Below are positions 8,467 through 17,336 of a DNA stretch of 38,818 nucleotides, in pieces (position 1 is the first letter of the stretch; each line of letters starts with the position of its first letter). Where the stretch lies: positions 1 through 38,818 of the forward strand of contig JANNLO010000069.1 of assembly GCA_031396835.1 (NCBI GenBank), in the 5' to 3' direction. The position numbers and the translations under genes are program-made. The stretch is from Snowella sp031396835 (GTDB lineage: Bacteria; Cyanobacteriota; Cyanobacteriia; Cyanobacteriales; Microcystaceae). The notes beneath the pieces are model-generated. The model made no database searches, was not told the origin of the DNA, and saw nothing but the letters and a program-made list of their open reading frames with translations.

Positions 8467-9015
8467 ATGCTGCGTAAAATTTCCCTAGCTTTTGTTGGAT
8501 TAACCGTTGGTAGTGTCTTAACCGTTGTGGGTTTTGTTGCTTATGCTTTAGATAACGCAACTTTAAATTTAGCTGGATTTTTCTACGGAATTCCTCTATT
8601 ATTAGGCGGCTTAGCTCTAAAAGCGGCTGAATTAAAACCCATTCCCTTTAGTCAACCAACAGCCGACACCATTTTAAAACTCCGCGAAAAACTAGCCACG
8701 CCCACACAAAATCAAATTCGCAAGGATGTCACCCGTTATCGCTACGGACAAGAAGCCCACTTAGACGATACGCTAGAACGTTTGGGATTAAGTCCAACAG
8801 ATGAAGAAAGACCTTTATTGGTGAGTATTCAAGAAATTGCGATCGCCGAAAAATATGCCTTGATTTTAAATTTTAAATCGCCCTTTATTTCCTTAGAAAC
8901 TTGGCAAGAAAAACAAGAAAAAATTGAAAAATTCTTCGGCCCTGATATTCAAGTTAATCTTACACAAACTGACGAAAAAACAGTGGAAGTTGCTTTAATT
9001 TCTGAGTTAAGTTGA
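8467..9015 (+). CDS. DUF2854 membrane protein
   Basis: A 182-residue protein with two N-terminal membrane helices (about residues 5-28 and 34-52, the second containing GIPLLLGGLALKAAELKP) and a soluble C-terminal domain. This matches DUF2854, conserved in cyanobacteria and plastids; its function is unknown to me. It is transcribed away from eno. No operon partner is evident, since the next gene starts over 200 bases later. Confidence 0.8.
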   Translation: MLRKISLAFVGLTVGSVLTVVGFVAYALDNATLNLAGFFYGIPLLLGGLALKAAELKPIPFSQPTADTILKLREKLATPTQNQIRKDVTRYRYGQEAHLDDTLERLGLSPTDEERPLLVSIQEIAIAEKYALILNFKSPFISLETWQEKQEKIEKFFGPDIQVNLTQTDEKTVEVALISELS

Positions 9016-9236
9016 TTTTTAGGCTATAAAACTAATGTAAAAATATCTAAGCCTATTAACTTAAATAATTACCTGAAATAGTATTGAAGATTTGTAGCCA
9101 TGACTAATCAAGCTAAATTGTTTCACAGACACTTGTGAGGGTGGTTAAGCTTCTTTTCTCAAATATCAAAACCCATGTTAGGGTAAAAACAGCAACAAAA
9201 CCTTTAATAGAAACACTGACAATTCAGCTCAAAAAA

Positions 9237-9788
9237 ATGATTAATACTCAAAGAAAATTTAAATTCTCTCCTAAATGGTTGCTCGGTTTTTTGGCTATTT
9301 CTGGTTGTTTAATAACCGTCTTACCAAAAGTAACTCTAGCTGGTGGAAATCCTGGATTAACTATTTTTAGCGGTGTAGAACGCAAAGATATTCTAGATTA
9401 CTACCTTCAATATAATGGCATTCCCAATCAAAGCGGAGAACGCTATAAGCTCTATATTCCAGGCAAAAAGCTAACCCAGGGCGCGAGCAAGTTTTATATT
9501 TCTTATCCAGCTAATTTTGATGGAAAATTTGATACCTCAAAAATCGAAGTTCGAGTCAAAGATCAAGCAGTTCCCCTCAAAGGAGATGTTATTTGGGATA
9601 AAGAAAGCCGTTTTCTAGAAATCAATCTCCAAGAACCAATTAATCCTAATACAAAAGTAGATATCGTCCTTTCTAATGTTGTGAATCCCGATTTTGGAAC
9701 CTATTATTTTGTTGTTGATGCTATGGCCTCAGGCGATATTCCTGTTCGACTTTATATTGGCACTTGGATTATTAGTATTAATCGTTAA
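9237..9788 (+). CDS. DUF2808 exported protein
   Basis: A 183-residue cyanobacterial DUF2808 protein. I use the ATG at 9237 because it begins a normal signal peptide: basic INTQRKFKFSPK, then the hydrophobic WLLGFLAISGCLITVLP, ending near TLAGG. An upstream in-frame GTG at 9135 would add 34 residues ahead of the signal and is unlikely. The mature part (GVERKDILDYYLQYNG, GASKFYISYPANFDGKFD, KVDIVLSNVVNPDFGTYYF) looks like one beta-rich periplasmic or surface domain. Function is not known. The gap from 9016 to 9236 shows no other feature. Confidence 0.8.
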   Translation: MINTQRKFKFSPKWLLGFLAISGCLITVLPKVTLAGGNPGLTIFSGVERKDILDYYLQYNGIPNQSGERYKLYIPGKKLTQGASKFYISYPANFDGKFDTSKIEVRVKDQAVPLKGDVIWDKESRFLEINLQEPINPNTKVDIVLSNVVNPDFGTYYFVVDAMASGDIPVRLYIGTWIISINR

Positions 9789-9834
9789 ACTTTGTAACAC
9801 GTTTGATGCTATCCTGAAAGACTGTGTATTTTAT

Positions 9835-9840
9835 GGAGGA
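9835..9840 (+). promoter_or_regulatory. Shine-Dalgarno of rpmH, fixes a GTG start
   Basis: GGAGGA lies eight bases upstream of the GTG at 9849. It is the only start consistent with a full-length L34 protein, so it decides a non-ATG start. Confidence 0.75.
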
Positions 9841-9848
9841 AGCTAATT

Positions 9849-9986
9849 GTGACTAAGCGAACCTTAGAAGGAACAAATCGTAAACAAAAAAGAACATCAG
9901 GATTTCGCGCTCGGATGCGGACAGTTAATGGGCGTAAAGTTATTCAGGCAAGACGGAACAAAGGTCGGCATCAAATTGCTCTTTAA
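9849..9986 (+). CDS. rpmH: 50S ribosomal protein L34
   Basis: A 45-residue basic protein, MTKRTLEGTNRKQKRTSGFR then ARMRTVNGRKVIQARRNKGR and HQIAL. This is unmistakably bacterial L34, including the RTSGFRARM and GRKVIQARRNKGR motifs. It is part of the large ribosomal subunit. It starts with GTG behind a strong GGAGGA. It lies directly upstream of rnpA, the nearly universal bacterial rpmH-rnpA arrangement, and opens the plus-strand cluster that runs to the asparaginase gene. Confidence 0.97.
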   Translation: MTKRTLEGTNRKQKRTSGFRARMRTVNGRKVIQARRNKGRHQIAL

Positions 9987-10036
9987 TATTTAATGTAGAG
10001 TTATAAACTGTCAATCAACCCAATATTAGGTTAAAT

Positions 10037-10393
10037 GTGGGATTACCGAAAAGCTTTCGACTTAAACACTGGCAAGATTTTCAGTCTGTTTATCAACAAG
10101 GTAAACGCTATCGAGAATCTAACCTAATGCTGCGTGTTTTAAAAGATTCTAATCTTTTGGTTAGTCGTTTTGGCATTGCAGTTAGCCAGAAAGTCAGTAA
10201 AAAAGCAGTGGTTCGGAATCGAATTAAACGGCAGATTCGGGCGGCTATTTCTACACTTTTGCCTGATTTTTCTTCAGGGTGGAATGTTATTATTGTGGTT
10301 TTACCCAGCGCGATCGCGTGCAAATATGAACATTTTTTGCGAGAATTAAAGCAGTTATTTAACAAAGCTGAGATTATCAATCATGGGCATTAG
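10037..10393 (+). CDS. rnpA: Ribonuclease P protein component
   Basis: The protein subunit of RNase P, which binds the catalytic RNA and helps mature tRNA 5' ends. The 118-residue protein shows the N-terminal LPKSFRLKHWQDFQSVYQQG and the conserved arginine-rich SQKVSKKAVVRNRIKRQIR (the RNR motif). The start is GTG at 10037; an overlapping ATG two bases earlier is in another frame. It ends 11 bases inside the following PH-domain gene, so the two are probably co-translated. Confidence 0.95.
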   Translation: MGLPKSFRLKHWQDFQSVYQQGKRYRESNLMLRVLKDSNLLVSRFGIAVSQKVSKKAVVRNRIKRQIRAAISTLLPDFSSGWNVIIVVLPSAIACKYEHFLRELKQLFNKAEIINHGH

Positions 10394-10781
10394 AGAAACT
10401 ACCTATTATGAAGGCGGCCCCCATATTGGAGATTTAATTATTAACATTCTCCTTGGGTTTACCGTAATTTGTTTACCCTTAACCGTTGCGGCTGTGGTGC
10501 GGGCGATTTGGCTCCGTTATAAAATTACTGACCGTCGTATTTCCGTTACAGGTGGCTGGATGGGACGCGATCGCACAGATATTGTCTATGGCGAAATCAG
10601 CAAATTGGTCAAAGTTCCTCGCGGCATCGGTGTGTGGGGAGATATCGTGGTCACGCTTAATGATAAAAGTCGTCTAGAAATACGGGCTATTCCCAAGTTT
10701 CGAGAAATTTATGATTATATGGGTGAACGGGTTGCGTCTAAAACAGGCCTTCCTCTGGAACTTATTACCAATAGCAAATGA
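10383..10781 (+). CDS. PH-domain membrane protein (bPH2/DUF304-like)
   Basis: A 132-residue protein with one long or two short membrane helices (about residues 16-43, INILLGFTVICLPLTVAAVV) and a bacterial PH-like domain (YKITDRRISVTGGWMGRDRT, KLVKVPRGIGVWGDIVV, LEIRAIPKFREIYDYM). It overlaps rnpA by 11 bases and precedes yidC, the usual cyanobacterial position, which suggests a part in membrane-protein biogenesis. That role is inferred from position only. Confidence 0.85.
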   Translation: MGIRETTYYEGGPHIGDLIINILLGFTVICLPLTVAAVVRAIWLRYKITDRRISVTGGWMGRDRTDIVYGEISKLVKVPRGIGVWGDIVVTLNDKSRLEIRAIPKFREIYDYMGERVASKTGLPLELITNSK

Positions 10782-10913
10782 ACTATTTTATTAGTACAAA
10801 GCACCAATCTTAAAGATTAAACTTGAAGATTAAAGACTAAAATTGTTCAATGTTTCAGTATATTAATACTAAAGAAACCTTTCATATCAACTAAAAGGCT
10901 GAGAGTTAAGCGA

Positions 10914-12062
10914 ATGGATTTCGGTATCGGATTTATCTCGACTAATATCATGCTGCCAATCCTAGATTTTTTCTATGGAATTGTGCCGAGTTACGGATTT
11001 GCGATCGTTGCCCTGACCTTGGTCGTACGCTTAGGACTCTATCCTTTGAGTGCTGGTCAGATTCGTAATATGCGAAAAATGCGAATTACGCAACCTCTGA
11101 TGAAGGAACGGCAAGAAGAAATTAAACGCCGCTATAAAGATGATCCAACCAAACAACAAGAAGAAATGGGGAAGATCATGCAAGAATTTGGCAATCCGTT
11201 GGCGGGATGTTTACCTTTGCTCCTCCAAATGCCGATTCTTTTCGCCCTTTTTGCTACTTTACGAGGATCACCATTTTCAGATATTAATTATGCAGTAGAT
11301 TTGCAAATTTTACCGAAGGAACAGATTGAACAAGTTGCTCCCCAAACTTTTGCGACTAAACCTCAAAATATTTATGTCAACGATGGCGTTCATTATCCAA
11401 TCACAGCTTTTCTTCCTGGTGGAAATACCCTAATTACTGGTGAAAAAGCCAAAATTGAACTGCAAACCGCAGAAGGAAAACCTATCAGTCAACTTTTTGC
11501 AAAGACTGACGAAGAAAATATTCAACCGACTTTTATTGTCACTAAAGGTTCGGAGCGGGTCAAAATTAATCCTGACGGAACTCTTGAAGCGATCGCCCCA
11601 GGAGAAGCCACTGTCCAGGCAACCATTCCAGGCCTCGCCGCCAAAACTGGTTTTCTGTTTATCAAAGCCCTCGGACAAGTGGGTGTGAAGGGAGAAAATG
11701 GCGAAATCAACTGGGATGTGTTGGGAATGATTGTCTTTTTTGGAATTAGCATTTATGTTAACCAAGAATTGTCAGGAGCTTCTAATGGAAATCCCAATGA
11801 CGCAGCCAAACAACAACAAAGCATTAACAAGATTACACCCGTTATTTTTAGCGGTATGTTCCTCTTTTTTCCCTTGCCATCAGGGGTGTTGATGTATATT
11901 GTTCTGGCAAATGTTTTTCAAACCCTACAAACTCTGATTTTAATGCGGGAACCGCTCCCCGAAAATCTGCAAAAAATAGTGGATGAACAGGCTAAAGCAT
12001 CTGAAGTAAGGGAAATCATACCTTTTGAGAAAAAAAGCAAGAAAAAAGAAAAAACGTCTTAA
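10914..12062 (+). CDS. yidC: Membrane protein insertase YidC/Oxa1
   Basis: Inserts and folds proteins of the plasma and thylakoid membranes, with or without SecYEG. The 382-residue protein has the Oxa1 core: a first helix with YGFAIVALTLVVRLGLYPLS carrying the conserved arginine, the cytoplasmic hairpin (MRKMRITQPLMKERQEEIKR), the second helix (NPLAGCLPLLLQMPILFALF), and C-terminal helices (LGMIVFFGISIYVN, ITPVIFSGMFLFFPLPSGVL, MYIVLANVFQTLQTLI). Residues about 180-250 form an extra lumenal segment with a Big_2-like Ig pattern (INPDGTLEAIAPGEATVQAT). The basic tail KKSKKKEKTS is typical of ribosome contact. The next gene starts six bases later. Confidence 0.95.
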   Translation: MDFGIGFISTNIMLPILDFFYGIVPSYGFAIVALTLVVRLGLYPLSAGQIRNMRKMRITQPLMKERQEEIKRRYKDDPTKQQEEMGKIMQEFGNPLAGCLPLLLQMPILFALFATLRGSPFSDINYAVDLQILPKEQIEQVAPQTFATKPQNIYVNDGVHYPITAFLPGGNTLITGEKAKIELQTAEGKPISQLFAKTDEENIQPTFIVTKGSERVKINPDGTLEAIAPGEATVQATIPGLAAKTGFLFIKALGQVGVKGENGEINWDVLGMIVFFGISIYVNQELSGASNGNPNDAAKQQQSINKITPVIFSGMFLFFPLPSGVLMYIVLANVFQTLQTLILMREPLPENLQKIVDEQAKASEVREIIPFEKKSKKKEKTS

Positions 12063-12068
12063 AATACA

Positions 12069-12596
12069 ATGATCATGGCTGAAAATGTCCAGCGTGGAAA
12101 AGCTTGGCTAGAAAATTTGTTGTCTTTAATCGGACTTTCGACCCAAGTTAAAGTAGAAGAAAAAGATGCCAAAGAAATGTCGGCAGGAGTCTGGTTAATC
12201 ATTGATGAAACCCCTTTAAGTGTGGAACAAATCCAAGCTTTTTTGGGGGATAAGGGGCGGGGAATTGATGCTATTCAATATCTTGCTAATACCTTGATGA
12301 ATTTAGGAGTTGAATCAGACCATCATCAAACATTTATTATTGAATTAGATGGCTATCGACTCCAACGGCAGACCGAACTTTTGTCATTAACTGAAGAAGT
12401 TGCCCAAAAAGTCAAAGCTAGTGGGTTTCCAGTAGAAATGGCTGCCCTTTCGGCGGCTGAACGTCGTCAAATTCATACTTTCTTGGAAAATGATCCAGAT
12501 CTGGAAACCGAAAGTCAGGGACAAGAGCCTGATCGCCGTTTGGTTGTTCGTTTACGAGTTCCCCAAGCTAACTTTTTGGGCGTTGCTAAAGATTGA
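12069..12596 (+). CDS. Jag/KhpB-like KH-R3H RNA-binding protein
   Basis: A 175-residue cytoplasmic protein. The N-terminal KH-like half contains IIDETPLSVEQIQAFLGDKG then RGIDAIQYLANTLMN, with the GDKGR loop that grips RNA. The C-terminal R3H domain has ALSAAERRQIHTFLENDPDL, including the R-x3-H arginine and histidine (ERRQIH). This is the KhpB/Jag family without the Jag-N domain, as in other cyanobacteria. It follows yidC by six bases, the conserved yidC-jag pair. A second ATG two codons in (12075, MAENVQRGK) is an equally plausible start. Confidence 0.88.
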   Translation: MIMAENVQRGKAWLENLLSLIGLSTQVKVEEKDAKEMSAGVWLIIDETPLSVEQIQAFLGDKGRGIDAIQYLANTLMNLGVESDHHQTFIIELDGYRLQRQTELLSLTEEVAQKVKASGFPVEMAALSAAERRQIHTFLENDPDLETESQGQEPDRRLVVRLRVPQANFLGVAKD

Positions 12597-12651
12597 AAAT
12601 TGTAATTTTGGCTTGCATTAACAAGTAAGTCCTAAAAAAATAGAAAACAGT

Positions 12652-13218
12652 ATGCGTGAAGCTGTTATTCACTGGTTGAAAGAGAATGTTTCTGAGCATC
12701 GCTTGGAACACATTTTGGGCGTAGAAATGTTTAGTATAAAATTGGCCCACCAGCATGAAGTAGATACTCAAAAAGCGGCTCAAGCAGGTTTAATGCATGA
12801 TCTTGCCAAGTTTTTTCCGCCTTCTCGTTTACTAGAGATCGCCCAAAAAGCTGGGATTGAAATAGACGAAGTTTTTCAAGGTAATCCTCATTTGCTGCAC
12901 GCCGATGTCAGCGCAGTTGTTGCTAAAAATCATTTTGGAATAGTTGATGAAGAGATTTTAGCCGCTATTCGTTCACACACCTTGGGTTGTCCTGAAATGA
13001 GCAAACTTTCTTGTATTATTTTTGTGGCCGATGCCCTAGAGCCAAATCGAGGACAAAGTGCCGAATTAGAAAATATGCGTCAAGTCAGTCTTAAAGATCT
13101 TTATCAAAGCGTTCAGCAAACCTGTGATCATTCTTTAAAATATTTATTAGATAAACACGCGATCATTCATCCACGTGCCATTCTTACCCGAAATTGGGCG
13201 TTACAATTAATTAAATAA
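12652..13218 (+). CDS. yqeK: YqeK-type HD-domain diadenosine tetraphosphatase
   Basis: The family hydrolyses Ap4A symmetrically to ADP. The 188-residue HD-fold protein shows the metal ligands in EHRLEHILGVEMF, AGLMHDLAKFF (the HD pair), NPHLLHADVSAVVAKNHFGI and AIRSHTLGCPEMSKL, and the typical IIFVADALEPNRG. It lies between the Jag-like gene and rsfS; yqeK next to rsfS is a widely conserved order, which supports the call. Confidence 0.92.
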   Translation: MREAVIHWLKENVSEHRLEHILGVEMFSIKLAHQHEVDTQKAAQAGLMHDLAKFFPPSRLLEIAQKAGIEIDEVFQGNPHLLHADVSAVVAKNHFGIVDEEILAAIRSHTLGCPEMSKLSCIIFVADALEPNRGQSAELENMRQVSLKDLYQSVQQTCDHSLKYLLDKHAIIHPRAILTRNWALQLIK

Positions 13219-13248
13219 GTAAATATTACCTAGGAATTTAAAGAACCT

Positions 13249-13674
13249 ATGACCGATCCTTCAAATTCATTTTCAACTGCCACCGTAATGGAAAAAGATC
13301 TCAATCCTTCTTTGGAAAATTTTGTCTGGACAATTACCCAAGCTGCGGATGACCGTAAAGCTGAAGAAATGGTTGTTTTAAAAGTTGCTGAAGTTTCCTA
13401 TTTGGCAGATTATTTCGTGATTGTTTCAGGTTTTTCACGGGCGCAAGTTCGCGCGATCGCCAATAGTATTGAAGCAAAGATAGCAGAAGTCTACGAAAGA
13501 AAGCCAAGACAGTCGGGCCAAAATGACGGATCATGGATTTTACAGGATTATGGAAATGTAATTGTTCATATTTTCATGCCCCAAGAGCGATCTTTTTATA
13601 ATTTAGAAGCTTTCTGGAGTCATGCTGAAAGAATCCCCTTAGAAGATTTAGATCCAATCAGAACTTTAGCCTAA
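13249..13674 (+). CDS. rsfS: Ribosomal silencing factor RsfS
   Basis: Binds L14 on the 50S subunit and blocks subunit joining when growth slows. The 141-residue protein has an extra N-terminal stretch of about 30 residues, then the RsfS fold: VLKVAEVSYLADYFVIVSGF, RAQVRAIANSIEAKI, GSWILQDYGNVIVHIFMPQE and SFYNLEAFWSHAERI. It follows yqeK by 30 bases in the same direction. Confidence 0.95.
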   Translation: MTDPSNSFSTATVMEKDLNPSLENFVWTITQAADDRKAEEMVVLKVAEVSYLADYFVIVSGFSRAQVRAIANSIEAKIAEVYERKPRQSGQNDGSWILQDYGNVIVHIFMPQERSFYNLEAFWSHAERIPLEDLDPIRTLA

Positions 13675-13711
13675 TTAAAATCCAGCTTCTCGAAACTCGT
13701 TAGAAATCCCT

Positions 13712-14215
13712 ATGAAGCAAGAATCTTCATCGACTTTTTGCCCTGTTCCTTTTGAGCAGCAGCCTGTGAATGAATATGAAATTTTAAAAGAATCCTGGCT
13801 GTGTTGTTGGGCAACGTTGGATTTTTTGGCCTATGCACGAAAATTTCTCTGGGTTTTGCTAATTAGTTGGTTATTCATCAGCCCGATCGCGGCGGCAAGT
13901 TTTTCTCCCGTAAAAAAGCCAATTTTCTTTGCCTTATCTAGTGGATTGGGAGCAATGCTTCTAGTCGCGTTGGTTTTGAGTCGAATTCTGTTAGGCTGGT
14001 ATTATATTCGCGATCGCTTGCAAGCTAAAAAAGTAATTTATGAAGAATCGGGTTGGTATGATGGACAAATCTGGGAGAAACCCCCCGAAGTTCTCACCCG
14101 CGATCGTCTCATTGTTACCTACCAAATTGATCCTATTTTGCAACGTTTAAAACAAACTGCTTTTTTGTTGGCAGGATTTATCAGCTTTGATTGTTTCCTT
14201 TGGCTAGCACTCTAA
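13712..14215 (+). CDS. CGLD27-like membrane protein (DUF1230)
   Basis: A 167-residue protein of the CGLD27 (conserved in green lineage and diatoms) family. Conserved stretches are CPVPFEQQPVNEYEILKESW, YARKFLWVLLISWLF, ILLGWYYIRDRLQAKKVIYE then ESGWYDGQIWEKPPE, and YQIDPILQRLKQTAF. Three membrane helices lie at about residues 40-62, 71-92 and 145-165. The family occurs in cyanobacteria and plastids; its molecular role is not known to me. It follows rsfS by 37 bases, as in many cyanobacteria. Confidence 0.88.
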   Translation: MKQESSSTFCPVPFEQQPVNEYEILKESWLCCWATLDFLAYARKFLWVLLISWLFISPIAAASFSPVKKPIFFALSSGLGAMLLVALVLSRILLGWYYIRDRLQAKKVIYEESGWYDGQIWEKPPEVLTRDRLIVTYQIDPILQRLKQTAFLLAGFISFDCFLWLAL

Positions 14216-14281
14216 CCATAAAATTTTCATTGAACTAACCAAAATCAACCTTAAATTTATTCAAACCTAATCTAAAGACGC

Positions 14282-15235
14282 ATGAGCAGAGGAAAACGTA
14301 CCCAAGCCCCGAATATTGAAATCCATCTATTGCGGGAAGGAATTGTCGAGTCGATTCATCACGTTGAGGCAACGGTTTGTGATGATCGTGGCCGCGTTTT
14401 GTCTGTTGCAGGAAGTTCAGAAACAGCTTCTTTTATTCGGTCTTCTCTTAAACCCTTTCAAGCTTTTGCCGTTACTAGTACGGGAACCCTAGAGCGATTT
14501 GGACTAACGGATAAGGATTTGGCAATTATCTGTAGCTCTCATCATGGGACGATTGAACAAGCAAGACAAGTTTTTAATGTGCTTTGGCGGGCTGATATTG
14601 ATCCCAGTGCTTTGCAATGTCCGATTCCGACCGATAAACACAATGTTCTACAACATAATTGTTCTGGAAAACACGCGGGAATGTTGGCAGTTTGTCAGCA
14701 ACGCAAATGGCCCCTTAATACCTATCTGCGATCGTCCCACCCCGTTCAACAATTAATTTTAAGCAAAGTTGCAGAATTATTGGGAATGCCTGGAGAAGAA
14801 TTAATCTGTGCCCATGATGACTGTGGCGCACCTACCTATTTTATGCAATTGCGACAAATAGCCCATTTATATGCTCAATTAGCCTCTGGAAACCATTTGG
14901 ATTTAGAACGAGTTATCCGTGCCATGACTTATTATCCGCGTTTAGTTGCGGCTGAAGGTTCCTTTGATACAGAACTAATGCGTTTAACGGAAGGAGAATT
15001 GGTTAGTAAATCAGGAGCCGAAGGTATTCAGTGTGTTGCTCGTGTGGGGGAAAGAATGGGACTAGCAATTAAAGCATTAGATGGTTCAAAACGTTCTAAG
15101 TATGCGGCGGCAATTCACTTATTACAACAAATGGGCTGGATTCAACCGAATGTAGCGGAAATTTTGTCTGAGCAATTTATGACTTTGAGCAACTATACAC
15201 GATTAGATGTGGTTGGCGAATTAGCTATGCTCTAG
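14282..15235 (+). CDS. Asparaginase II family protein (COG4448 type)
   Basis: A 317-residue protein of the thermolabile asparaginase II family, which releases ammonia from L-asparagine. Family motifs are VESIHHVEATVCDDRGRVLS, FIRSSLKPFQAFAV, IICSSHHGTIEQ, LQHNCSGKHAGMLAVCQQRK, CAHDDCGAPTYFMQL, MTYYPRLVAAEGSFDTELMR and GELVSKSGAEGIQCV. It lacks a signal peptide, so it is cytoplasmic. It is last in the plus-strand cluster and ends 10 bases from the convergent histidine kinase gene, with no clear hairpin between. Confidence 0.9.
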   Translation: MSRGKRTQAPNIEIHLLREGIVESIHHVEATVCDDRGRVLSVAGSSETASFIRSSLKPFQAFAVTSTGTLERFGLTDKDLAIICSSHHGTIEQARQVFNVLWRADIDPSALQCPIPTDKHNVLQHNCSGKHAGMLAVCQQRKWPLNTYLRSSHPVQQLILSKVAELLGMPGEELICAHDDCGAPTYFMQLRQIAHLYAQLASGNHLDLERVIRAMTYYPRLVAAEGSFDTELMRLTEGELVSKSGAEGIQCVARVGERMGLAIKALDGSKRSKYAAAIHLLQQMGWIQPNVAEILSEQFMTLSNYTRLDVVGELAML

Positions 15236-15244
15236 ATTCTAAAT

Positions 15245-16957
15245 TTATGATTCAGTCGTTTCAGCAACTTCTGTTTTAAGAACAGGTAAATGATCGAGCA
15301 AAATACTAAATGTCACGGTAGATCCTAGGCTTTCACCCATACTAAAAAAGTCGATTTTACCCCCCATCGCTTCCACTAATTTTTGAGAAATGCTTAAACC
15401 TAGACCTGTTCCGCCATAGGCTTTGGTTCTCGAGCCATCGATCTGGACAAATTTTTCAAATAGTTTTGCTTGTTTTTCTAAGGACACGCCAATGCCTGTA
15501 TCAGTAACGCTAATCTTGACTTTTCCAATAAATATTTGCTCTTTCCACTGAATTTTTTGTTTAATAATTTCTGCTCTGATTGTAATTTTTCCTTGATGGG
15601 TAAATTTCAGCGCGTTTCCCACAATATTGAGCATTATTTGTACAATCCATCGATAATTTCCGTAAACTGTAATTGGAGTGAGTGTTACAGGGAGTTTTAA
15701 CTGAAAATCAAGTTGTTTGGATTGGGCTTGGGGAGCAGCAAATTTGTTGACGGATTGAAAAACTTCTGCGAGATCTACTGTGCCGAGTTCTAAGTCAATT
15801 TTACCCGCTTCGATTTTGGCTAAATCTAGAAGATCGTTGATTAAATTAAGTAAATGTAGGGCAGATTTATAAGCTTCTTCGAGGAATTCTTGTTTTTCTG
15901 CTTCGCTATCATGCATATCGTCTAAAACGAGTTTCAAAAAGCCAATAATGCCATTTAAGGGCGTACGGAGTTCGTGGGTAGTGCTGGCTAAAAATTCACT
16001 TTTAAGTTGAGAGGCTTCCTTGGCAATTCGGGTAGCCTGTTCTAATTCTTGGTATAAAGTGGCATGGGCGATCGCAGTTCCGACTTGGGCTGCTAATTCT
16101 TGTAGAAATTCAATAATCTCTGGACTCCACTGCCGATAGCGATCGCACTGTTGCAGACAAATAAAGCCATAACACTGGTCTTGATGAAAAGTAGGAACAA
16201 TTAAAATGGAACAAGTTTGCTCTAAATTAGCTCCTAGTCCGTCTAGAAAAATGGGGTGATTTTGTTTTAATAAAGACTGATCCAGCTTTTTCCAGAGATA
16301 TTCGATGCGTTGTTCCAACAGGCAAGAAATATTGGTCTGACAAAATTCTGCTTGGGTCTGAAACTCTAAAGATAAAGAATCTTTGCTTAACATTAAACAT
16401 CGACTGACTTGAAGAGATTCACCAATACTATCCACTGTTTCTTGCCAAATAGTCTGTAAATGCAAAGTGCGGCGTATTTTGCGAGAAATTCTGGCCAATA
16501 ATTTTTGATAGGATTCGGGAGACGGAACAATTGTCGTCGTTAACGAAATCTGCTCCTCATTTAAGAGACAACCCATTACTAAAACACGAGTAACTTCATT
16601 TCCACTCGCTAAGATTGGACTTATTACTAATGCGACTGAAAAAATCCGATCTTTATAGGAAAATACACAGTTATATTGTTCTGGAATTCTATCTTTAATA
16701 ACTCGTTTAAGTCTTTCATAATAAGCATCCAAAGCAACAGGACAAAAACTTTCTTCGGGAAGATAACCAATAATTGCTTGGGGAACAATCCCATATTCAA
16801 CTTCTAATCGCCAAGAAAATGCCAAATAGCGACCACGATTATCCTGAATAAATGCTAATTCAGTTCCTAATTGTTCCCAATAAATTGTAGTCGAATCTGC
16901 CTGACAGCAAGAAGAATCTTCGCGGTTTTTGTTAGAAATAGAAACTAGCACATTCAT
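15245..16957 (-). CDS. GAF-domain sensor histidine kinase
   Basis: A 570-residue cytoplasmic kinase without membrane helices. Residues about 25-130 form a PAS-like sensor region. A GAF domain follows (about 163-300, with QCYGFICLQQCDRYRQWSPE). HisKA has the phospho-accepting His328 in ASTTHELRTPLNGIIGF. The HATPase has the N box (GNALKFTHQGK), G1 (VTDTGIGV), F box (LFEKFVQIDGS) and G2 (GGTGLGLSISQKLVEAMGG). No receiver domain is attached and no response regulator is adjacent, so it is an orphan kinase. The GAF shows no obvious bilin-attachment cysteine context, so I do not call it a phytochrome. The signal is unknown. Confidence 0.92.
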   Translation of the reverse strand: MNVLVSISNKNREDSSCCQADSTTIYWEQLGTELAFIQDNRGRYLAFSWRLEVEYGIVPQAIIGYLPEESFCPVALDAYYERLKRVIKDRIPEQYNCVFSYKDRIFSVALVISPILASGNEVTRVLVMGCLLNEEQISLTTTIVPSPESYQKLLARISRKIRRTLHLQTIWQETVDSIGESLQVSRCLMLSKDSLSLEFQTQAEFCQTNISCLLEQRIEYLWKKLDQSLLKQNHPIFLDGLGANLEQTCSILIVPTFHQDQCYGFICLQQCDRYRQWSPEIIEFLQELAAQVGTAIAHATLYQELEQATRIAKEASQLKSEFLASTTHELRTPLNGIIGFLKLVLDDMHDSEAEKQEFLEEAYKSALHLLNLINDLLDLAKIEAGKIDLELGTVDLAEVFQSVNKFAAPQAQSKQLDFQLKLPVTLTPITVYGNYRWIVQIMLNIVGNALKFTHQGKITIRAEIIKQKIQWKEQIFIGKVKISVTDTGIGVSLEKQAKLFEKFVQIDGSRTKAYGGTGLGLSISQKLVEAMGGKIDFFSMGESLGSTVTFSILLDHLPVLKTEVAETTES

Positions 16958-17336
16958 TTTTAATATCTATGCATTTAAGGTTTAATCTTGGACAATAGCT
17001 CTTGTGTTACAAGAATAAAACAAATAATATTTTCTATTGGTGTTCCTAATTTGCAGAATAGATTGCTTTATCTGCTATTTTTAAAACCTAGAATCAAACT
17101 GATTTTTAGATATAGATGAAATTTAATTTCATAGATTTACTAAGCAATGCTATATTTCTGTTCATCTTTATCAAATAACAATTTTAAGAGATTTTAAAAT
17201 GTTTTTAAAAAGATTGTAAAGGGTAACAGTTAATCTAGCCACTATCTTGAATTGTTTTGAACGCAAAATTTATACAAATAGAAGATCTTCAAATTGCTTG
17301 TCATCATTAAGAATTGATCTTTCTGAGGCTAAAAAA
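16958..17336. other. AT-rich intergenic region, nothing recognised
   Basis: 379 bases between the RHH-like gene and the histidine kinase gene, both on the minus strand. A short CTTGT-GTT-ACAAG hairpin sits near 17000, in the kinase leader. No ORF with a convincing start, no tRNA and no repeat array is visible. Confidence 0.5.

Noticed and set aside
9135..9236. GTG-initiated extension of the DUF2808 protein
   Set aside because: It would put 34 residues in front of a clear signal peptide, which would impair export.
16999..17011. CTTGT-GTT-ACAAG palindrome as operator or terminator
   Set aside because: It is a single short hairpin in the leader of the kinase gene without a second copy or U-run.
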